From NCBI GenBank assembly GCA_964561165.1, contig CAZLOJ010000012.1, positions 1-30,184 on the forward strand: a stretch of DNA of 30,184 nucleotides, in the 5' to 3' direction. Positions 16,258-24,317 of the stretch are shown here, piece by piece. Source of the stretch: IMCC26077 sp964561165 (GTDB lineage: Bacteria; Actinomycetota; Actinomycetes; Nanopelagicales; Nanopelagicaceae). The notes beneath the pieces were generated by a model, which did no database searches, was not told where the DNA came from, and worked only from the letters and a program-made list of their open reading frames with translations. Both the position numbers and the translations under genes were made by a program. Each line of letters starts with the position of its first letter. The stretch's first letter is position 1.

Positions 16258-17445
16258 ATGCTCGCACTGGTAGCTCCCGGGCAGGGGGCGCAAACCCCTG
16301 GGTTTCTCTATCCCTGGCTTGAACTTCCACGAGCAAAAGATCTCCTCACCTGGTGGGGCGCGGTCGCAGGTGTAGATCTACTCCATCTTGGTACTAGTGC
16401 CGATGGTGCGGAAATCAAGGCGACCGAGAATGCCCAACCCCTTCTCGTATCTGCAGGATTGCTGGGCGCTCTTTCGCTATTCCCCCATCCATCTGATGCA
16501 TTCGGAAAAGTCGGCGTTGTCGCCGGACATTCAGTTGGCGAGTTCACCGCGGCGGCAGGTGCGCGTGCGATTACTGCGGAGTCGGCAATGGTCTTGGTGC
16601 GGGAGCGTGGTTTAGCTATGGCGCAGGCAGCAACCCGCGTTAACAGTGGAATGTCAGCGCTCTTAGGCGGCGAGCGCGAGGTCGTTATCGACGCTATTAA
16701 TAAGCACCACTTAATTGCGGCGAATGAAAATGGTGCCGGACAAATCGTCGCTGCTGGGTTACTCGAAAATTTACAGGCGCTGGAAGCCAGCCCGCCTGAA
16801 GGGGTTCGGGTTCGACCACTGGCGGTAGCAGGTGCATTTCATACCTCTTATATGGAGAGCGCCCACGCACGTCTTGCCCAATTGGCGCGCTCAGTCACCG
16901 TGCGGGATCCGCGGACCAAGGTCCTCTCCAACGCAGATGGTGCGGTAGTCCATTCAGGGCGCGAGATTCTCGATCGCATGGTTTCGCAAATCTCTCAACC
17001 CGTGCGCTGGGATTTATGTATGAAGACTATGAGCGAATTAGGAGTTACTGCCGTAATCGAAGTTCCACCTGCCGGCACATTAGTAGGACTCATCAAGCGA
17101 GCGTTACCTGGAGTGGAAACGCTGGCGCTCAAGACTCCAGAAGATATTCCTGCTGCGATGGATCTCATCGCAAGACATGGATTCCCTAGTGAGCTCAGTG
17201 ATAATCCAACATGGCGAATGATTGTTGCGCCTTTCTCGGGGAAATTCACGCATACCGATATTCAAGTCGGAGATGAAGTCGGTGCTGGACGAGTCATTGG
17301 AAAAGTTTCCAATCGACAAGAGAGCGTTGATCTACTCTCAGATCACGGCGGCATCGTGATCGAATTCATGGTTGAAGATGGCGATCCAGTTGCGCCTGGC
17401 CAGCCAATTGCTCGATTACACCCACACGGGCAAGGAGCACATTGA
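16258..17445 (+). CDS. fabD: Malonyl-CoA:ACP transacylase fused to a biotinyl-like domain
   Basis: Residues 1 to about 305 are a FabD that moves malonyl from CoA to ACP: GQGAQ at 8-12, the active serine 92 in GHSVGE and histidine 195 in GAFHTSYM. Residues of about 318-388 are an added barrel-sandwich domain like BCCP (MIVAPFSGKF, then IQVGDEVGAGRVIGKV, then MVEDGDPVAPGQPIARL). In the place of the biotinylated EAMKM lysine stands glutamine 354 (SNRQES), so biotin or lipoate cannot be attached in the usual way. Normal FabD is about 300 residues; this one has 395. The domain may be a structural or docking module for ACP or the acyl-CoA carboxylase coded in the same operon, which is inference. 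It leads the operon and its stop overlaps the fabH start as TGATG. Confidence 0.93.
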   Translation: MLALVAPGQGAQTPGFLYPWLELPRAKDLLTWWGAVAGVDLLHLGTSADGAEIKATENAQPLLVSAGLLGALSLFPHPSDAFGKVGVVAGHSVGEFTAAAGARAITAESAMVLVRERGLAMAQAATRVNSGMSALLGGEREVVIDAINKHHLIAANENGAGQIVAAGLLENLQALEASPPEGVRVRPLAVAGAFHTSYMESAHARLAQLARSVTVRDPRTKVLSNADGAVVHSGREILDRMVSQISQPVRWDLCMKTMSELGVTAVIEVPPAGTLVGLIKRALPGVETLALKTPEDIPAAMDLIARHGFPSELSDNPTWRMIVAPFSGKFTHTDIQVGDEVGAGRVIGKVSNRQESVDLLSDHGGIVIEFMVEDGDPVAPGQPIARLHPHGQGAH

Positions 17446-18446
17446 TGGTCGCAATCCAATCTCCTTCAATGCAGCGACACTCAAAAATCATGAGCGTTGG
17501 CGTTTACCGACCTCGGCGCAGCGTTCCCAATAGCGAAATCATCGCTGCGATTGATTCGAGTGATGAATGGATTAAAGAGCGGAGTGGAATTCACGCACGG
17601 CGCATCGCCAGCGAAGATGAGAGCGTTGTGAGCATGTCCGTCGCTGCTGCTAAAAGCGCCCTTGAACGAGCTGGCATATCGGCGGAGCAACTCGGTGCGG
17701 TCATCTGCGCCACTGTCACGTACCCATTCCAAACCCCAAGTGCAGCAACAGATATCGCGCTGCAATTAGGGGCGCCAAAAGTGCCTGCTTTTGATATCTC
17801 GGCAGCATGTGCGGGTTTTTGTTATGGCGTAGGAATTGCAAGCGATCTTGTGCGCGCTGGAACCGCCGAATATGTGCTGCTCGTCGGAGTAGAAAAACTT
17901 TCTGACTTTACTGACCCTACAGATCGAGGAACCGCTTTTATCTTCGCGGATGGCGCTGGTGCCGTAATAATCGGTCCTTCGGATACTCCTGGGATTGGCC
18001 CGATGATCTGGGGATCTGATGCCACTGCGCGCGAAGCAATCATGATGGAACCATCGTGGGTTGATCTTCGCGATCCCGATTCAATTGGTTGGCCAGATAT
18101 CAAAATGCAGGGCCAGGCTGTCTTTCGCTGGGCGGTTTACCAAATGGCACCTGTTGCGCTCGAGGCTCTCGAAGCAGCTGGAATCAGCGCTGACCAACTA
18201 GATGCATTCATCCCGCATCAAGCCAATGAACGGATAATCGATGCCATGGCAAAGGCGATGAATCTGCCAGAGCGCGTTGCAATTGCGCGAGATATTCGCA
18301 ACTCTGGTAACACCTCTGCCGCGTCGATTCCGCTGGCGATGGATGCGCTCTATCAAGAAGGTGCGATTAAAAGTGGGGATACTGCGCTACTTATTGGTTT
18401 CGGTGCGGGTCTTGTCTATGCCGCACAAGTTGTTCAACTACCGTAG
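17445..18446 (+). CDS. fabH: Beta-ketoacyl-ACP synthase III
   Basis: This 333-residue enzyme starts each fatty-acid chain by condensing an acyl-CoA with malonyl-ACP. The catalytic triad is complete: Cys122 in SAACAGFCYG, His259 in IPHQANERI and Asn289 in NSGNTSAAS. The ATG at 17445 overlaps the fabD stop (TGATG) and has AAGGAG 7 nt upstream, so the TTG three bases earlier is not needed. About 16 extra residues precede the core that begins MSVGVYRPRRSVPNSEI; an internal ATG could also serve. Confidence 0.97.
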   Translation: MVAIQSPSMQRHSKIMSVGVYRPRRSVPNSEIIAAIDSSDEWIKERSGIHARRIASEDESVVSMSVAAAKSALERAGISAEQLGAVICATVTYPFQTPSAATDIALQLGAPKVPAFDISAACAGFCYGVGIASDLVRAGTAEYVLLVGVEKLSDFTDPTDRGTAFIFADGAGAVIIGPSDTPGIGPMIWGSDATAREAIMMEPSWVDLRDPDSIGWPDIKMQGQAVFRWAVYQMAPVALEALEAAGISADQLDAFIPHQANERIIDAMAKAMNLPERVAIARDIRNSGNTSAASIPLAMDALYQEGAIKSGDTALLIGFGAGLVYAAQVVQLP

Positions 18447-18481
18447 TTCCACGAGAGAAAACAGAAGAAGGGAAAGCAGAA

Positions 18482-18730
18482 ATGGCACTAACCGAGAATG
18501 AGGTACTCGCAGGAATTCGCGAGATTGTAGAAGAGGTCGCTGGAGTCGCGCCAAGCGAAATAGAAATGGGAAAGAGCTTCACCGATGATCTGGATGTTGA
18601 TTCATTAAGTATGGTCGAAGTTGTCGTTGCCGCTGAAGAGCGTTTTGGGATCAAGATTCCAGATGACGAAGTAACCAAGATGGCTACCGTTGGCGATGCC
18701 GTCAATTTCATCGTCAGCGCTGCATCGTAA
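18482..18730 (+). CDS. acpP: Acyl carrier protein
   Basis: An 82-residue acidic four-helix carrier protein. The phosphopantetheine is attached to Ser41 in DDLDVDSLSMVEVVV. It carries growing acyl chains between FabD, FabH and FabF coded around it. A purine-rich GAAGGGAAAG lies before the ATG, 35 nt behind fabH. Confidence 0.98.
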   Translation: MALTENEVLAGIREIVEEVAGVAPSEIEMGKSFTDDLDVDSLSMVEVVVAAEERFGIKIPDDEVTKMATVGDAVNFIVSAAS

Positions 18731-18738
18731 GTAACGCA

Positions 18739-19983
18739 ATGTCAGAACGTCGGGTCGTCATCACAGGTTTAGGGGCGCTCTCTCCATTAGGGCATGATGT
18801 CGCTTCTACGTGGAGCGCGCTCTTGCAAGGTAAGAGTGGTGTGCGCCATTTGCCTGCCGATTGGCCAGCTGACATTCCAGCAAAGATTGCTGCTCCGGTT
18901 GCCACTGAACCAAGTGAGTTGATGGATCGTGTAGAGATGCGCAAGCTCGATCGCTCCGAACAATTTGCGCTCATCGCTTCTCGCGAAGCGTGGCGCGATG
19001 CAGGCGCACCAGAAGTTGTTAACGAACGCCTCGGAGTTGTCATCGCATCTGGTATCGGCGGCGTTCTTACATTATTAGGCGCCTACGATGTCCTAAAAGA
19101 AAAGGGTGCGCGTCTAGTCTCACCGCACACCGTTCCCATGTTGATGCCAAATGGACCAGCTGCGTATGTGGGAATCGAGTTGGGCGCTCGTGCGGGAGTG
19201 CATACTCCAGTAAGCGCCTGTGCTTCAGGGGCTGAAGCAGTTGGGTATGCCTTCGAAATGATTCGCAATGGCCGAGCCGATGTCGTGGTCGCTGGCGGTA
19301 CTGAAGCAGCTATTCACCCACTGCCGATGGCTGGCTTTGCAAATATGAAAGCGCTCTCCACTCGCAATGAAGATCCTGAGCGAGCATCACGCCCATACGA
19401 TCAAGATCGCGATGGATTCGTCCTTGGCGAAGGAGCTGGCATATTGGTTCTCGAACTTCTCGAACATGCGCAGTCACGTAACGCGCGGATTTACGGTGAA
19501 ATAGTCGGGCAAGGGTTGTCCTCCGATGGATTCCATATCGCAGCGCCAGATCCTGAAGGAACCGGTGCAACTCGGGCTATCAAAGAAGCGATTGCCTCTT
19601 CGGGTCTCTCCCCCGCGACCATCGTCCACCTCAACGCGCATGCGACCTCGACTCCGGCGGGAGATGTTGCAGAGGCTGGAGCAATTGCGCAGGCCCTCGG
19701 ATCTGATGCAGCACATGTAGCTATCTCTGCAACGAAATCCATGACTGGGCATCTTCTTGGTGGCGCAGGAGCGCTTGAATCAATTTTCGCAGTTCTTGCA
19801 CTTCACCATCGATTAGCGCCACCAACAATCAACATTGAGAATCTCGACGAAAAAATCACGCTCGATATTGTTCGTGATGAACCACGCCCATTACCGAGCG
19901 GAAAGATCTCAGCGCTCAATAACTCCTTTGGTTTTGGTGGACATAACGTGGCTTTGCTCTTCTCTTCTTTTGACGGTAAGTAG
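18739..19983 (+). CDS. fabF: Beta-ketoacyl-ACP synthase II
   Basis: This 414-residue elongating condensing enzyme (KasA/FabF type) has catalytic Cys161 in VSACASGAEAVG, His301 in NAHATSTPAGD, Lys333 and His338 in ATKSMTGHLLGGAG, and the closing glycine-rich loop NNSFGFGGHN. It sits 8 nt behind acpP with only a weak ribosome site, so coupling to acpP translation is likely. The order fabD-fabH-acpP-fabF matches Streptomyces; only one FabF copy is present, unlike the kasA-kasB pair of mycobacteria. Confidence 0.98.
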   Translation: MSERRVVITGLGALSPLGHDVASTWSALLQGKSGVRHLPADWPADIPAKIAAPVATEPSELMDRVEMRKLDRSEQFALIASREAWRDAGAPEVVNERLGVVIASGIGGVLTLLGAYDVLKEKGARLVSPHTVPMLMPNGPAAYVGIELGARAGVHTPVSACASGAEAVGYAFEMIRNGRADVVVAGGTEAAIHPLPMAGFANMKALSTRNEDPERASRPYDQDRDGFVLGEGAGILVLELLEHAQSRNARIYGEIVGQGLSSDGFHIAAPDPEGTGATRAIKEAIASSGLSPATIVHLNAHATSTPAGDVAEAGAIAQALGSDAAHVAISATKSMTGHLLGGAGALESIFAVLALHHRLAPPTINIENLDEKITLDIVRDEPRPLPSGKISALNNSFGFGGHNVALLFSSFDGK

Positions 19984-19989
19984 GTACTA

Positions 19990-21384
19990 GTGACCGAACA
20001 AGCACAAGTAGATGTGCGCGATCCGCAACTTCGCATCGAGCGGATTCTTGATTCTGGAACTTTTGCCGCGCTAACTGAACGTGATGATTCGGGAATGCTC
20101 GCTGCGTACGGCACCGTATCGGGAACTCGCGTCACAGTCTTTGCAACAGATGCCACAATTCAAGGTGGTGCGATGGGCGAGGGTGGTGCGCACGTAATTC
20201 TTGCTGCTTACGCAGATGCCATGAAACATAAGAATCCAATTGTTGGCATCTGGCACTCTGGCGGTGCGCGCTTACGTGAGGGCGTGAAATCACTCCATGC
20301 ATTTGGTTTAGTGTTCAATGCGATTACTCAAGCCAGTGGCAAGATTCCGCAATTCTCTTTGGTGCTTGGCCCAGCAGCGGGCGGCGGTGCATATGGCCCA
20401 GCCCTCACCGACGTCATCGTGCTCGCGCCGGAAGGTCGAATATTTGTCACTGGACCTGATGTCGTCCGAAGCGTTACTGGTGAGTCTGTGGATATGGCAC
20501 GACTAGGTGGACCAGAGCCACATGGTCGCCGCAGTGGCGTCGTTCATATCGTCGCTGAGAGCGAAGAAGATTCCTTCGCTTCGATTCAACGACTAGTACG
20601 TCTACTGGGAAATCAGGGCGCGTTAGATGCAAATACCTCCGATATCGATCTGGCGACGTATCTTCCTGAATCCAATAAGCGTGCATATGACGTGCATCCA
20701 CTGATCACAGGATTGCTCGATGGCGATTCTGACTTGCAAGAGCTCCATCCAAAATGGGCGCCAAATATCGTTACTACATTGGGAAGGCTCGGCGGCAGAA
20801 CCGTTGGTGTCGTTGCGAATAATCCCCTGCGGCTAGGTGGATGCCTCGACTCATCTTCCGCCGAGAAAGCAGCGCGCTTTGTCAGAATGTGTGATGCCTT
20901 TGGCGTGCCACTTGTCGTTGTCGTGGATGTACCGGGTTACCTGCCGGGTGTAGGTCAAGAGTGGGATGGTGTGGTTCGTCGTGGTGCCAAACTCCTGCAC
21001 GCCTTTAGCGAAGCAGTCGTTCCTCGCGTCACGCTGATTACGCGCAAGGCATATGGTGGTGCGTATATAGCCATGAACTCGCGCTCGCTTGGAGCGACAC
21101 AGGTTTTTGCGTGGCCCACTGCAGAGGTTGCTGTCATGGGAGCGGTTGCTGCAGTGCGCGTGCTCCATCGAAGAATTCTTGCCGATCTTCCTGATGATCA
21201 ACGTGCAGCGATGGAATTAGAGCTCGCCGCTGAGCACGAGAAAATTTCCGGGGGCGTTGCTCGAGCGATTGAAATTGGAGTAGTTGATGAAATTATCGAA
21301 CCGACACACTCGCGAAGTGCAATCGCGAAAGCTCTTTTAGCGGCTCCAAATCATCGTGGGGACCATAGCAATATCCCGCTCTAA
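19990..21384 (+). CDS. Acyl-CoA carboxylase beta subunit (AccD6-like carboxyltransferase)
   Basis: This 464-residue protein is a fused-domain carboxyltransferase that moves CO2 from biotin to acetyl-CoA or propionyl-CoA. The N-terminal half has GGAMGEGGAHVILAAYADAM, the GGARLREG loop, and the oxyanion-hole segment GPAAGGGAYGPALTD. The C-terminal half has ANNPLRLGGCLDSSSAEKAA, VDVPGYLPGVGQEWDG and KAYGGAYIAMNS. Its place at the end of the fatty-acid operon, as accD6 in mycobacteria, indicates malonyl-CoA supply. The biotin carboxylase alpha subunit is not in the window. The start is GTG at 19990, 6 nt after the fabF stop. Confidence 0.95.
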   Translation: MTEQAQVDVRDPQLRIERILDSGTFAALTERDDSGMLAAYGTVSGTRVTVFATDATIQGGAMGEGGAHVILAAYADAMKHKNPIVGIWHSGGARLREGVKSLHAFGLVFNAITQASGKIPQFSLVLGPAAGGGAYGPALTDVIVLAPEGRIFVTGPDVVRSVTGESVDMARLGGPEPHGRRSGVVHIVAESEEDSFASIQRLVRLLGNQGALDANTSDIDLATYLPESNKRAYDVHPLITGLLDGDSDLQELHPKWAPNIVTTLGRLGGRTVGVVANNPLRLGGCLDSSSAEKAARFVRMCDAFGVPLVVVVDVPGYLPGVGQEWDGVVRRGAKLLHAFSEAVVPRVTLITRKAYGGAYIAMNSRSLGATQVFAWPTAEVAVMGAVAAVRVLHRRILADLPDDQRAAMELELAAEHEKISGGVARAIEIGVVDEIIEPTHSRSAIAKALLAAPNHRGDHSNIPL

Positions 21385-21418
21385 AATGTGATTGTTTGCA
21401 GTACCCGAGAAATATCAG

Positions 21419-21934
21419 TCACCCCGCAACATTGAGCCAACGCATTCCCTCTTGTCCAATTCGAAAGCGCTGTAACTCTTCCTCCCATGGCGTTCCCAGC
21501 GCATCCTCGAGCGCGCTCTCCACATCTCGTCCTTGGCGAAGTGCAGCATCGAGCACTGCACGTACTCGATGCTCAGATAAGTAGATATCGCCACTACCGC
21601 CAACTGAACCATGAAATAACCCAAGCGAAGGGGTTGCTAAGTAGCGCGATCCATCGCATCCTCGACTTGGCTCTTCACTGATATCAAAACGAAGGTAATG
21701 CCATCCAGCGAGCGCGCGGGCAAGTGTGCCTGCGATCCCTGGTTCACCGGTGAAGCGCAATCGACATTGGCCACTTCCGGGGACCAGTGGCTGGTTACTC
21801 CACTGCAGCGAGATTTCGCTATTGAGGGCTTGCGAAATGGACCATTGAATATGGGAATGGAGCGAGTTTGGCGCAGAGAAAATCTCTAGCCATCCGCTCA
21901 CTCTGGCAGCAGGCTTCACGCCAGACGTATTCAT
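21419..21934 (-). CDS. DUF3145 family protein
   Basis: A 171-residue protein of unknown function found almost only in Actinobacteria. It reads MNTSGVKPAARVSGWLEIF at the start and has WHYLRFDISEEPSRGCDGSR and the end TPWEEELQRFRIGQEGMRW in short family blocks. The ATG at 21934 has a GGAGG ribosome site 6 nt upstream; the open frame up to 22036 has no such site and makes the protein longer than relatives. In Streptomyces a gene of this family also lies beside the fabD-fabH-acpP-fabF cluster, so a link to lipid metabolism is suspected but not shown. It converges on the acyl-CoA carboxylase gene with 34 nt between, where no terminator is visible. Confidence 0.88.
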   Translation of the reverse strand: MNTSGVKPAARVSGWLEIFSAPNSLHSHIQWSISQALNSEISLQWSNQPLVPGSGQCRLRFTGEPGIAGTLARALAGWHYLRFDISEEPSRGCDGSRYLATPSLGLFHGSVGGSGDIYLSEHRVRAVLDAALRQGRDVESALEDALGTPWEEELQRFRIGQEGMRWLNVAG

Positions 21935-22239
21935 TACAGACCTCCGAGCAGGTGCACTTTGATGTGACCTTCCCCAGCCCATCAAGCGCGCTCCCGCATA
22001 GAGGTGATGCAGGTTATGCGAAGTCTTACAGGGCAAAAATCTACTTCACCAAGGGGAATCTTGGCTACTGGTCGGTATTTTTTGCGATTTCATCAGCTGC
22101 CATGCGGGGCGGTACGCTTCTCCCAGTCCGATTCTTTGCAGGGCCCGTTTCGCCAGTAGGTGTTTCGTCAGGCTGTAGCAGGTGAAGACTGACGAACGAG
22201 GAATTCTCGATCGTTCTTTTCTATAACGAAGGAAGTTCA
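21935..22239. other. 305-nt divergent intergenic region and cold-shock leader
   Basis: No gene is seen here. The left end holds the GGAGG ribosome site of the DUF3145 gene (minus). A small inverted repeat CCAAG/CTTGG lies near 22050-22065. On the plus strand TTTGCA (near 22136) and TAGGTG 16 nt later are a weak promoter candidate. A stem-loop GAACGA/TCGTTC spans 22194-22216, and AAGGAAG at 22229-22235 is the ribosome site of the cold-shock gene. The plus-strand leader is probably long, as usual for cspA-type genes. Confidence 0.5.
22194..22216 (+). promoter_or_regulatory. Stem-loop in the cold-shock gene leader
   Basis: GAACGA pairs with TCGTTC around an 11-base loop; an inner alternative pairs CGAG with CTCG. 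It lies 12 nt before the ribosome site and is followed by TTTT. Such structures can regulate cspA translation with temperature in other bacteria; here it is only a candidate. Confidence 0.35.
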
Positions 22240-22443
22240 ATGGCAACAGGTACAGTGAAGTGGTTCAACTCTGAAAAGGGTTTCGGTTTTATTGCAGTAG
22301 ATGGTGGCGGCCAAGATGTATTCGTCCACTACTCAGCAATCGGCGGAAATGGCTACAAGACCCTCAATGAAGGTCAAGCAGTCGATTTCGAAATCGTTCA
22401 GGGTCCAAAGGGTCCACAAGCTGACAAGGTAATCGGTAAGTAA
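22240..22443 (+). CDS. Cold-shock protein (CspA family)
   Basis: A 67-residue single-domain RNA chaperone that melts RNA secondary structure. It begins MATGTVKWFNSEKGFGFI, with RNP1 (KGFGFI) and RNP2 (VFVHYSAI), and ends ADKVIGK, as actinobacterial CspA proteins do. AAGGAAG stands 4 nt before the ATG. A strong terminator follows 15 nt behind the stop, so the gene is probably a single transcription unit. Confidence 0.98.
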   Translation: MATGTVKWFNSEKGFGFIAVDGGGQDVFVHYSAIGGNGYKTLNEGQAVDFEIVQGPKGPQADKVIGK

Positions 22444-22458
22444 TTACTTAAGCCTTAA

Positions 22459-22500
22459 GAAAATCGCCTCAGTCACTCGACTGGGGCGATTTTCTTTGTT
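22459..22500 (+). terminator. Intrinsic terminator of the cold-shock gene
   Basis: GAAAATCGCC (22459-22468) pairs with GGCGATTTTC (22485-22494), and the inner CAGT/ACTG extends the stem around the loop CACTCG, with one T-G pair between. TTTGTT follows. It is the clearest intrinsic terminator in the window. The promoter of the next gene begins directly behind it. Confidence 0.93.
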
Positions 22501-22507
22501 CGCTATC

Positions 22508-22513
22508 TATACT
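22508..22513 (+). promoter_or_regulatory. -10 box of the Ppx/GppA gene (leaderless candidate)
   Basis: TATACT followed by ACGGAA and the ATG at 22520. The -35 area falls in the stem of the preceding terminator and shows no TTGACA-like sequence. Confidence 0.55.
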
Positions 22514-22519
22514 ACGGAA

Positions 22520-23431
22520 ATGCGACTAGGGGTTCTCGATGTGGGCTCTAACTCAGTCCACCTTGAGGTAATCGACGGTCATCGCAGTGGTCGTCCAATA
22601 CCCTTTAAGAGTTTTAAACATGACATTAAATTGACGGATTACCTCGATCAATCAGGGAATATCTCCCAACTTGGAATCACAACATTGTTGAGAACTGTTC
22701 AGGAATCTACTTCTGAGGCTGAGAAACTTGAGCTCGATGAATTGCTCGCATTTGCTACTTCAGCTATTCGCGAGGCAGGCAATAGCGAATTCGTACTTAA
22801 TCAAGTGCAAGAGAAAACAGGTGTCGACCTTCAAGTCTTGTCAGGGGACGAAGAAGCGCAATTCACGTTCCTCGCTGCTCGTCGTTGGTTCGGCTGGTCT
22901 GCAGGAGACCTTCTAGTATTTGACATTGGCGGCGGATCCCTGGAGATTGCTCGCGGCGTTGAAGAAGTAGCTAGTTTCACTACCTCAGTCATGCTAGGAG
23001 CTGGGCGATTAACACGGAATTATCTCGACGGTGACCCATTCTCAGAAAAAAGTCTCAAGCGATTAACTGGGCATATTGAGGAAACCCTGAGACCTTTGCA
23101 ATCCAAATTAAGTAATTTCAAAGGTGGTCTCGCGGTCGGAACCAGCAAAACTTTTCGGACCCTCGAGAAATTGTGCACTGAATTTCTATCGAAAAAACAA
23201 AGTGGCATCACGCGGGAGGCAATAAATGAAATCGCGATTGGTTTATCCAAGATGACCTACAAAGAGCGTAAGAACTTGCCCGGAATATCAGAACCCAGAG
23301 CAAATCAAATTGTTGCTGGGGCATTTGTGGCTCGCGAAGTGATGAATCAATTTGAAATTTCAGTGATTACTACATGCCCGTGGGCGCTTCGAGAAGGAAT
23401 TGTGCTCCGTAGAATGGATTGGCTCAACTAG
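22520..23431 (+). CDS. Exopolyphosphatase / Ppx-GppA family phosphatase
   Basis: This 303-residue protein hydrolyses polyphosphate from the ends or removes the 5' phosphate of pppGpp; the family covers both. The actin-like ATPase folds are seen in VLDVGSNSVHLEVIDG at the start, the catalytic GDEEAQFTFLAARRW and the phosphate loop VFDIGGGSLEI near residue 135. It is the short, two-domain form typical of Actinobacteria. I chose the ATG at 22520 because the TTG at 22496 lies in the tail of the terminator and the -10 box TATACT is 6 nt before this ATG. The 3' end overlaps the convergent Nudix gene by 8 nt, which faces it at the end of the ppk1 operon, so maker and breaker of polyphosphate lie tail to tail. 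Confidence 0.93.
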   Translation: MRLGVLDVGSNSVHLEVIDGHRSGRPIPFKSFKHDIKLTDYLDQSGNISQLGITTLLRTVQESTSEAEKLELDELLAFATSAIREAGNSEFVLNQVQEKTGVDLQVLSGDEEAQFTFLAARRWFGWSAGDLLVFDIGGGSLEIARGVEEVASFTTSVMLGAGRLTRNYLDGDPFSEKSLKRLTGHIEETLRPLQSKLSNFKGGLAVGTSKTFRTLEKLCTEFLSKKQSGITREAINEIAIGLSKMTYKERKNLPGISEPRANQIVAGAFVAREVMNQFEISVITTCPWALREGIVLRRMDWLN

Positions 23432-24317
23432 CTTTCTCAACATTGGGTGCAGTAATTGTGTCAATAGCGACTATTCGAGCATGTGTGTAATGGACCACCC
23501 AACTATCAGCGGGATTTAGACTCGGAAGATGTTTTGAAAATTCTCTAGAATTTTCAAAGGCAAGCAACATCTCTGAGAAAATGGGATTATGGCTACAGAT
23601 TATTGCGTTCTTATTGAATTTGAGTAGCTGCTGAACGTATTCGATTGCAACGTTGTCATCCTTTTCGAATACATCTTCTGACAAACTAGGTGTGGTTTTG
23701 CACTCCACCCGCAGAGCTTGGGCAAGTGGGAGCGCTGTGCTCATACAACGCTGGGCATCGGAAGCGTGCACCTCTTCAATCCCAAATGGTTTCATCGTTT
23801 GGTGCAACCTCGCCACTTGCAATTCTCCCTGATGAGATAATGGTCTATCTGAATCTTCTCCAAACCAGTCGGCGCGTTTCACCGCTTTCCCATGGCGAAG
23901 GAAAACTAGAGTTTTGACATGTCTCTCTAATTTAACGAATCGAGCGAGAAGTTCTCTGTCAGACTCATAGGAAAGGAAATGACGCGCCTCTTTAACCGAC
24001 ATCCACACAAGTTGATCCACCTCAGAATTTGGAGCAAAAACTAGGCTCTCATCCTCTGCTCTACCCATCCAATATTGAATGATTTTGCTTTGTCCACTCT
24101 CCATATACTTGGACTCTCCCAAATACGGGCCAAAAAGCGGAGAGATTCCTGTTTCCTCTAAACATTCCCGAAATGCAGTTTGAATGAGATTCTCTCCGGA
24201 CTCAACTCCGCCTTTTGGAAAGGACCAATCGTCATACTTAGGTCTATGGACCAATCCTACTTCGAGCGATAGCGGCATACTCTCCCGCCACAATAAAACA
24301 CCTGCGCCTTTTATCAT
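23424..24317 (-). CDS. Nudix hydrolase fused to SixA-type histidine phosphatase (MutT1-like)
   Basis: A 297-residue two-domain protein. Residues 1-130 are a Nudix domain with a complete Nudix box at 36-58 (GGVESGENLIQTAFRECLEE is the main part, then TGI). Residues 136-297 are a histidine phosphatase of SixA type with the catalytic His142 in FLRHGKAVKRADW. The same fusion is mycobacterial MutT1, which cleaves 8-oxo-GTP and diadenosine polyphosphates and is coded next to ppk1. The ATG overlaps the ppk1 stop (ATGA). A role in clearing oxidised or polyphosphorylated nucleotides follows from the family; the substrate here is not shown. The 3' end is antisense to the Ppx gene over 8 nt. Confidence 0.94.
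   Translation of the reverse strand: MIKGAGVLLWRESMPLSLEVGLVHRPKYDDWSFPKGGVESGENLIQTAFRECLEETGISPLFGPYLGESKYMESGQSKIIQYWMGRAEDESLVFAPNSEVDQLVWMSVKEARHFLSYESDRELLARFVKLERHVKTLVFLRHGKAVKRADWFGEDSDRPLSHQGELQVARLHQTMKPFGIEEVHASDAQRCMSTALPLAQALRVECKTTPSLSEDVFEKDDNVAIEYVQQLLKFNKNAIICSHNPIFSEMLLAFENSREFSKHLPSLNPADSWVVHYTHARIVAIDTITAPNVEKAS

Noticed and set aside
17210..17445. Biotin or lipoyl attachment site in FabD
   Set aside because: The position of the lysine is glutamine, so the domain is called biotinyl-like only.
21935..22036. Longer DUF3145 start at 22036
   Set aside because: The internal ATG at 21934 has a strong GGAGG site and gives the expected length.
21868..22185. 105-codon plus-strand frame before the cold-shock gene
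   Set aside because: Overlaps the DUF3145 gene, has no ribosome site and no protein-like pattern.
22496..22519. TTG start for the Ppx/GppA gene
   Set aside because: The codon lies in the tail of the cold-shock terminator; the later ATG fits the family N-terminus.
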